Below, piece by piece: positions 60,502-64,000 of a stretch of DNA of 64,000 nt. The stretch covers positions 189,038,001-189,102,000 of the forward strand of contig JBITNC010000001.1 of the NCBI GenBank assembly GCA_050084985.1, in the 5' to 3' direction. Source of the DNA: Nageia nagi (lineage: Eukaryota; Pinophyta). The notes beneath the pieces are model-generated. The model was not told the origin of the DNA. It worked only from the letters and a program-made list of their open reading frames with translations, and made no database searches. Positions within the stretch are counted from its first letter, which is position 1, and each line of letters starts with the position of its first letter. Both the position numbers and the translations under genes were made by a program.

Positions 60502-60531
60502 AAAAGTGGGACTCAACTTTTTGCACTTACC
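60502..60531 (-). repeat. right terminal inverted repeat
   Basis: Plus strand ends GGGACTCAACTTTTTGCACTTACC, the reverse of the left terminus with a few mismatches. Confidence 0.75.
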
Positions 60532-61138
60532 TTTTCTTTTCTCTTAAGTATAAAACTCTTAATATAATATATTCTACTTATTTTCCTCCTAGATTATTTA
60601 TAAAAATGATTTTATATCTTTTATTCTTACTCCTATCCTTCTTGAACTGATGTTTCCCTATTTAACTTCTCATAATGGTTTTTAATGAAATAGACTTGTA
60701 ACAATCAACCTATAGAACTTCTAAAATCATCATCTTCACTTAGTCATCATTATTGAGTCATCATCATCATCATTTTCAAGTTTTAATTTGAGTCATTGAG
60801 TAGGGAAAAATATACCATTAACTATTTCAAGAGCTAACTATTTTAGATCAACTCTTAGACTCACTTAGATGATATTGAACACCTCTTTTCTATAATCCAC
60901 TAAAAAGGTATTGATATAGACATTTTTTATTGATTTAATTTTCTAGATCACACCTCTCAAATCAGAATCATTTGATCCTTGAATGATCTAAAAAATTAGG
61001 GTTTAGGAACCATAACTTGCTATGGAATATTATACCAAGTTGATCTCCATGTTGAATATGTTGGAATCACCCAAGGGTTCCATGGTATCAATCCCCAAGT
61101 CAGCATGCATGTATGGTATAGTATTGCAATGTTATGTA
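60532..61138 (-). repeat. 3' LTR, inner piece
   Basis: Resumes the LTR after the DNA transposon: ATATATTCTACTTATTTTCCTCCTA matches 63070 onward, and GAGTCATCATCATCATCATTTTC matches 63130 onward. The edge near 61138 is set by an adjoining minus-strand purine run (AAAGGGGGAA at 61139-61148), a probable polypurine tract. Confidence 0.65.
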
Positions 61139-61148
61139 TTCCCCCTTT
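61139..61148 (-). promoter_or_regulatory. probable polypurine tract of the deleted gypsy element
   Basis: Minus-strand AAAGGGGGAA next to the inferred LTR edge. Confidence 0.45.
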
Positions 61149-61399
61149 ATATTGTTGGTTTATATTTATAAATAAAATACACTAATAATAAGTTGACAAC
61201 TTCTCCCTTATTGCTTTATTATCAACACTGCTAGATTCTTGGAGGTATTGATGATAAAGTGTCTTTATTATTCAAGAGAAACATGAGTGATAGTTTTATC
61301 CACATGGGATCTAATAATAAACATCCTATAATTATATATAAAATAATAATTACTCTCCCACAAATAATATATTGCATCCCAATCAAATAATTACAAGTT

Positions 61400-61790
61400 T
61401 CCTAACATTATCTCAACAACATCTATAGGAACAAAATCAAACTATTTTATCAATGTATTATGCATTTATTGCAAATCTTAGCTTGCATTATTAGTCAAGT
61501 TGTATCTTCGCTTGGTTATTCATCCACTCAAGTGGATATGGTTGTGGGTTAGGATGCATTTCTAATGATAATTGCTGCACCAAGTTTTCAGATATTATAT
61601 TGACTTGAGAACCAGGATCAACAAGAACATCAATTTGGGTCCTTCTCGCTTGCATCTTGATATGAAACAACTACCTCTTCTTATCTTTTTACCCTTAAAA
61701 CCTTGTAACACCATGCAATTGAATATTGTATCATTATTATTTGATGATTCGTTAACCCCATAACACTCTTGTGTTATTTTCACTTTCTAA
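61400..61790 (-). pseudogene. gypsy aspartic protease fragment
   Basis: The minus strand reads QIDVLVDPGSQVNIISENLV, then PYPLEWMNNQAKIQL, then CKLRFAINA. This is the retropepsin start (V-L-(V/I)-D-x-G-S-x-x-N-(I/F)-I-S) with the following P-x-P-x-x-x-x-W segment seen in plant gypsy elements. The catalytic Asp is kept; the next residue is Pro. It ends at about 61400, beyond which pol is missing. Confidence 0.8.
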
Positions 61791-62760
61791 GTAATTGTTA
61801 CATTCTTTTTCTCAATTTTTACAATCTTTACCTTAAACTATTTCAACCTAAGTTTAGGGTATGTATGTACCAACATGTGTATTCCTCATGCCTTTTATTC
61901 TTGTAGTTTGAGAATTAAGTATTTTCCTTTTCATCATCATTCTTCTTCATTGTTGCATTAACCTTACCGTATTTGGCCTCCAAGTATTCTTCTTGAATAC
62001 ATACTTCATCAAAATGAGTTGGTTTAAATACTAAAAATGTATGTTGAAGGTAATTGTGTAAATTTTTAATGGATTTGAGTAAAATGTCTTGGCTCATCAA
62101 CAATACATCGATCATGGTTTCCCATTTTTCAAACTCAATCATATATTTTTGTCCATGCTCTATCCCTTCTCTTTTCTAAAATGAAACTATTCCATTTTTT
62201 TCCTTTCTTGATGTCAGAGAGGATATAATTTCTCTTCTAATAGTTATTTGAAGCTTTTCCAACTTGTAATAGAAAATTTATCACCATTATTGATAGTATC
62301 ATGGTATGCTTCCCATAAAACCAAAGCATGACTCTCAAGCTTGAGTGCAACAATATCAATCTTCTCCTTATCATATTCAACCTTACAAACTCTAAAAATA
62401 TATCCAAGTATTTCAACCACTGGTTGATTTTCTCAATACCAATTTCTTCTTCAAAGGATTTGAGATTAAAATTCACTTCTAATTTCAAAGGTAACCTCTT
62501 CTATATTTGATTTGAACACTCCACCATCTAGTTCTCTCCTTGCATTCATATTTTGGCTTTTCAAATCTACAAAATCCTTGATCATGTATTAAATTTCTTA
62601 CTCCAAGGGAATAATATTCCTCCTTAGCTCTTCATTCCACATGGAAATATCATTTTTCTTCTTCTACCAAGCTCTTGAATCAATCTCAGGATGAAACTCC
62701 ACCAAATACTATTCTTCACATTGAGATCTAGTCATAACCATAACTCTACAATAATATTAA
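61791..62760 (-). pseudogene. gypsy gag fragment (decayed)
   Basis: At 62237-62488 the minus strand reads KSFEEEIGIEKINQWLKYLD then IFLEFVRLNM and HSSLRVMLWFYGKH. This fits the gag pattern F-x-G-x-x-x-x-E-x-x-x-x-W-L-x-x-(L/V)-x-x-(F/I)-F...L...L-x-x-x-A-x-x-W-(W/F). The frame at 61915-62142 reads KWETMIDVLLMSQ and looks like the following spacer domain. The leader between primer site and gag is about 250 bp. Confidence 0.65.
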
Positions 62761-62762
62761 AT

Positions 62763-62775
62763 GGATTTGATACCA
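62763..62775 (-). promoter_or_regulatory. primer binding site, initiator-tRNA-Met type
   Basis: Minus-strand TGGTATCAAATCC, two transitions from the consensus TGGTATCAGAGCC, lies 2 bp inside the 5' LTR. Confidence 0.8.
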
Positions 62776-62777
62776 CA

Positions 62778-63460
62778 TGATTTGGAAACTCTAGTAGCCT
62801 ATGAAATTCATGAATTCATCACATACAAATTCATTTGTTTAATTTCTTATTCATATTTTGGTCACCATGTATGACTTTATCAATGTATACTCTTTTTACC
62901 CAAAATGTAATGGTTGATTATTTAATCTTTTAAAAATATAATATTCATTAATATTCAAGATAAAAATATGAATAATGAAGAAATGTATATCTTCATATTG
63001 ATTTTATTGTGAATAAATTACAACCAATCAAGTTTGATCTTATTCTTAGGTATACAACTCTCAATACAATGTATTCTACTTATTTTTCTCCTATAATGTT
63101 GAGAAAGATGATGTTATATCTTTCTAGAGTCATCATCATTCTTGAGTCATCATCTTTGTTAGGTTATAATTTGAGTCATTAATTCAGGAAAAACCTCCCA
63201 AGAACCATTTTAAGAGATAAGCTATGTTATATGATACTTTTAACTTCAATGCAATACCTCTAATCCTTCTAATAGAGATATCAACAAAAGGATCAAGATG
63301 AAAATTTGCATGACGTACATAAGGATAACTTATATTGAATCAAGAAAAAATTACTTTTACAAAATCTCTTACATTATCTTTAGGTTTACATGAAAATAAT
63401 TAATAGTGTTATTATCATATTTGATTACATTAAACTATATATGTAACATAGTTTTCATTT
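62778..63460 (-). repeat. 5' LTR of the deleted gypsy element (outer end uncertain)
   Basis: Starts TGATTTGGAAACTCTAG. Similarity with the 3' LTR is clear to about 63290 and then fades. Near 63005-63055 it carries the continuous sequence that in the 3' LTR is interrupted by the DNA transposon. Confidence 0.65.
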
Positions 63461-64000
63461 CTCTCTTGGTAAAATAAGATTTTCCTCACACTAGCTTTGA
63501 ATCAAGATAGACCACCATATCCTTAGAGACAACCATATATGTAAATTATGCAACATGGAACCAAATACTAAAGAGTATTTCATATTCATTTTCCCAACCC
63601 ACTATGAAATTTGAGGTTGATTCCATTGCTTATTTACAGATACTCACACTTTAAAATTATGGATGAATTACAAAGACCAAAATTGCATTGTGTTTTACAT
63701 CAAAGAAGCCAACCACTTTAGATGAAAAGTGATCGCTAATAGATCACATAACATGATGAGTTCAAGATCTTATTTTTGACCATATGAAACTATGAATAAA
63801 AAATATCATGTGATCCCTAAAGACTCTTAAATGATTACTTGTTGATGTATTACTACTAAACCCACTATGGTTACTTTCTTTGGTTGCAACATCATGAGCT
63901 ATTTTTTAACCTCAAATGTTAGAGTGGCCCCTTTAAATCAATTTGTAAAATTTTATGTTACTCAAAATTATTGCATTTGGCATACTTTTTTATCTCTTTA
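63461..64000. other. no recognisable gene
   Basis: AT-rich flank; no motif or repeat partner was identified. Confidence 0.45.

Overview
This window looks like intergenic heterochromatin from a large, AT-rich plant genome. I see no intact host gene, rRNA, tRNA, CRISPR array or bacterial-type gene. What can be recognised is old transposable-element DNA: Ty1/copia and Ty3/gypsy LTR retrotransposons of plant type (retroviral-like gag, protease, RT, RNase H and integrase remnants; tRNA-derived primer sites; polypurine tracts), plus a two-gene cut-and-paste DNA transposon. The ORFs are broken mostly where C->T or G->A changes turn Gln, Trp or Arg codons into stops, as expected from long decay of methylated DNA. 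A gymnosperm or another giant-genome seed plant fits, but the species is inference.

Layout. 180-2632 (-): 5'-truncated copia pol. 2633-6530: repeat-derived DNA without genes. 6534-9281 (+): decayed, probably intron-containing gene of unknown family. 9540-13776: nothing recognisable. 13777-13950: short LTR with a primer site. About 14571-16083 plus 19818-19880 (-): 3' end of a second copia element. A 3.7-kb short-gag LTR element (16084-19817, -) sits inside its RNase H reading frame. 21450-22334 and 42643-44500: a diverged tandem duplication, split by a 20.3-kb insertion. That insertion is a Tat-like gag-only LTR element (22335-42642, +) carrying an antisense plant-mobile-domain (PMD) ORF. The PMD ORF is itself split by an 11-kb Athila/Tat-type gypsy element (27049-38084, -). 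A 1.07-kb DNA-transposon derivative (40707-41771) lies in the same outer element. 44500-49245: sparse remnants and an ~85-bp tandem repeat. 49246-63460 (-): a deleted gypsy element (gag and protease kept). Its 3' LTR was hit by an 11-kb DNA transposon (49588-60531), while its 5' LTR at 62778 preserves the unoccupied target.

How the parts relate. The 11-kb DNA transposon has ~30-bp terminal inverted repeats, a subterminal palindrome, and two convergent decayed genes: a + strand gene of unknown function and a - strand transposase-like gene with an HGKG-x2-DG-x-G motif. The 1.07-kb derivative shares both of its ends and keeps no gene, so it looks like a non-autonomous relative. The antisense PMD ORF in a gag-only retroelement and this DNA-transposon family are the two most interesting systems here. 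All calls come from reading the sequence by eye. Boundaries marked 'about' are uncertain, and no database search was possible.
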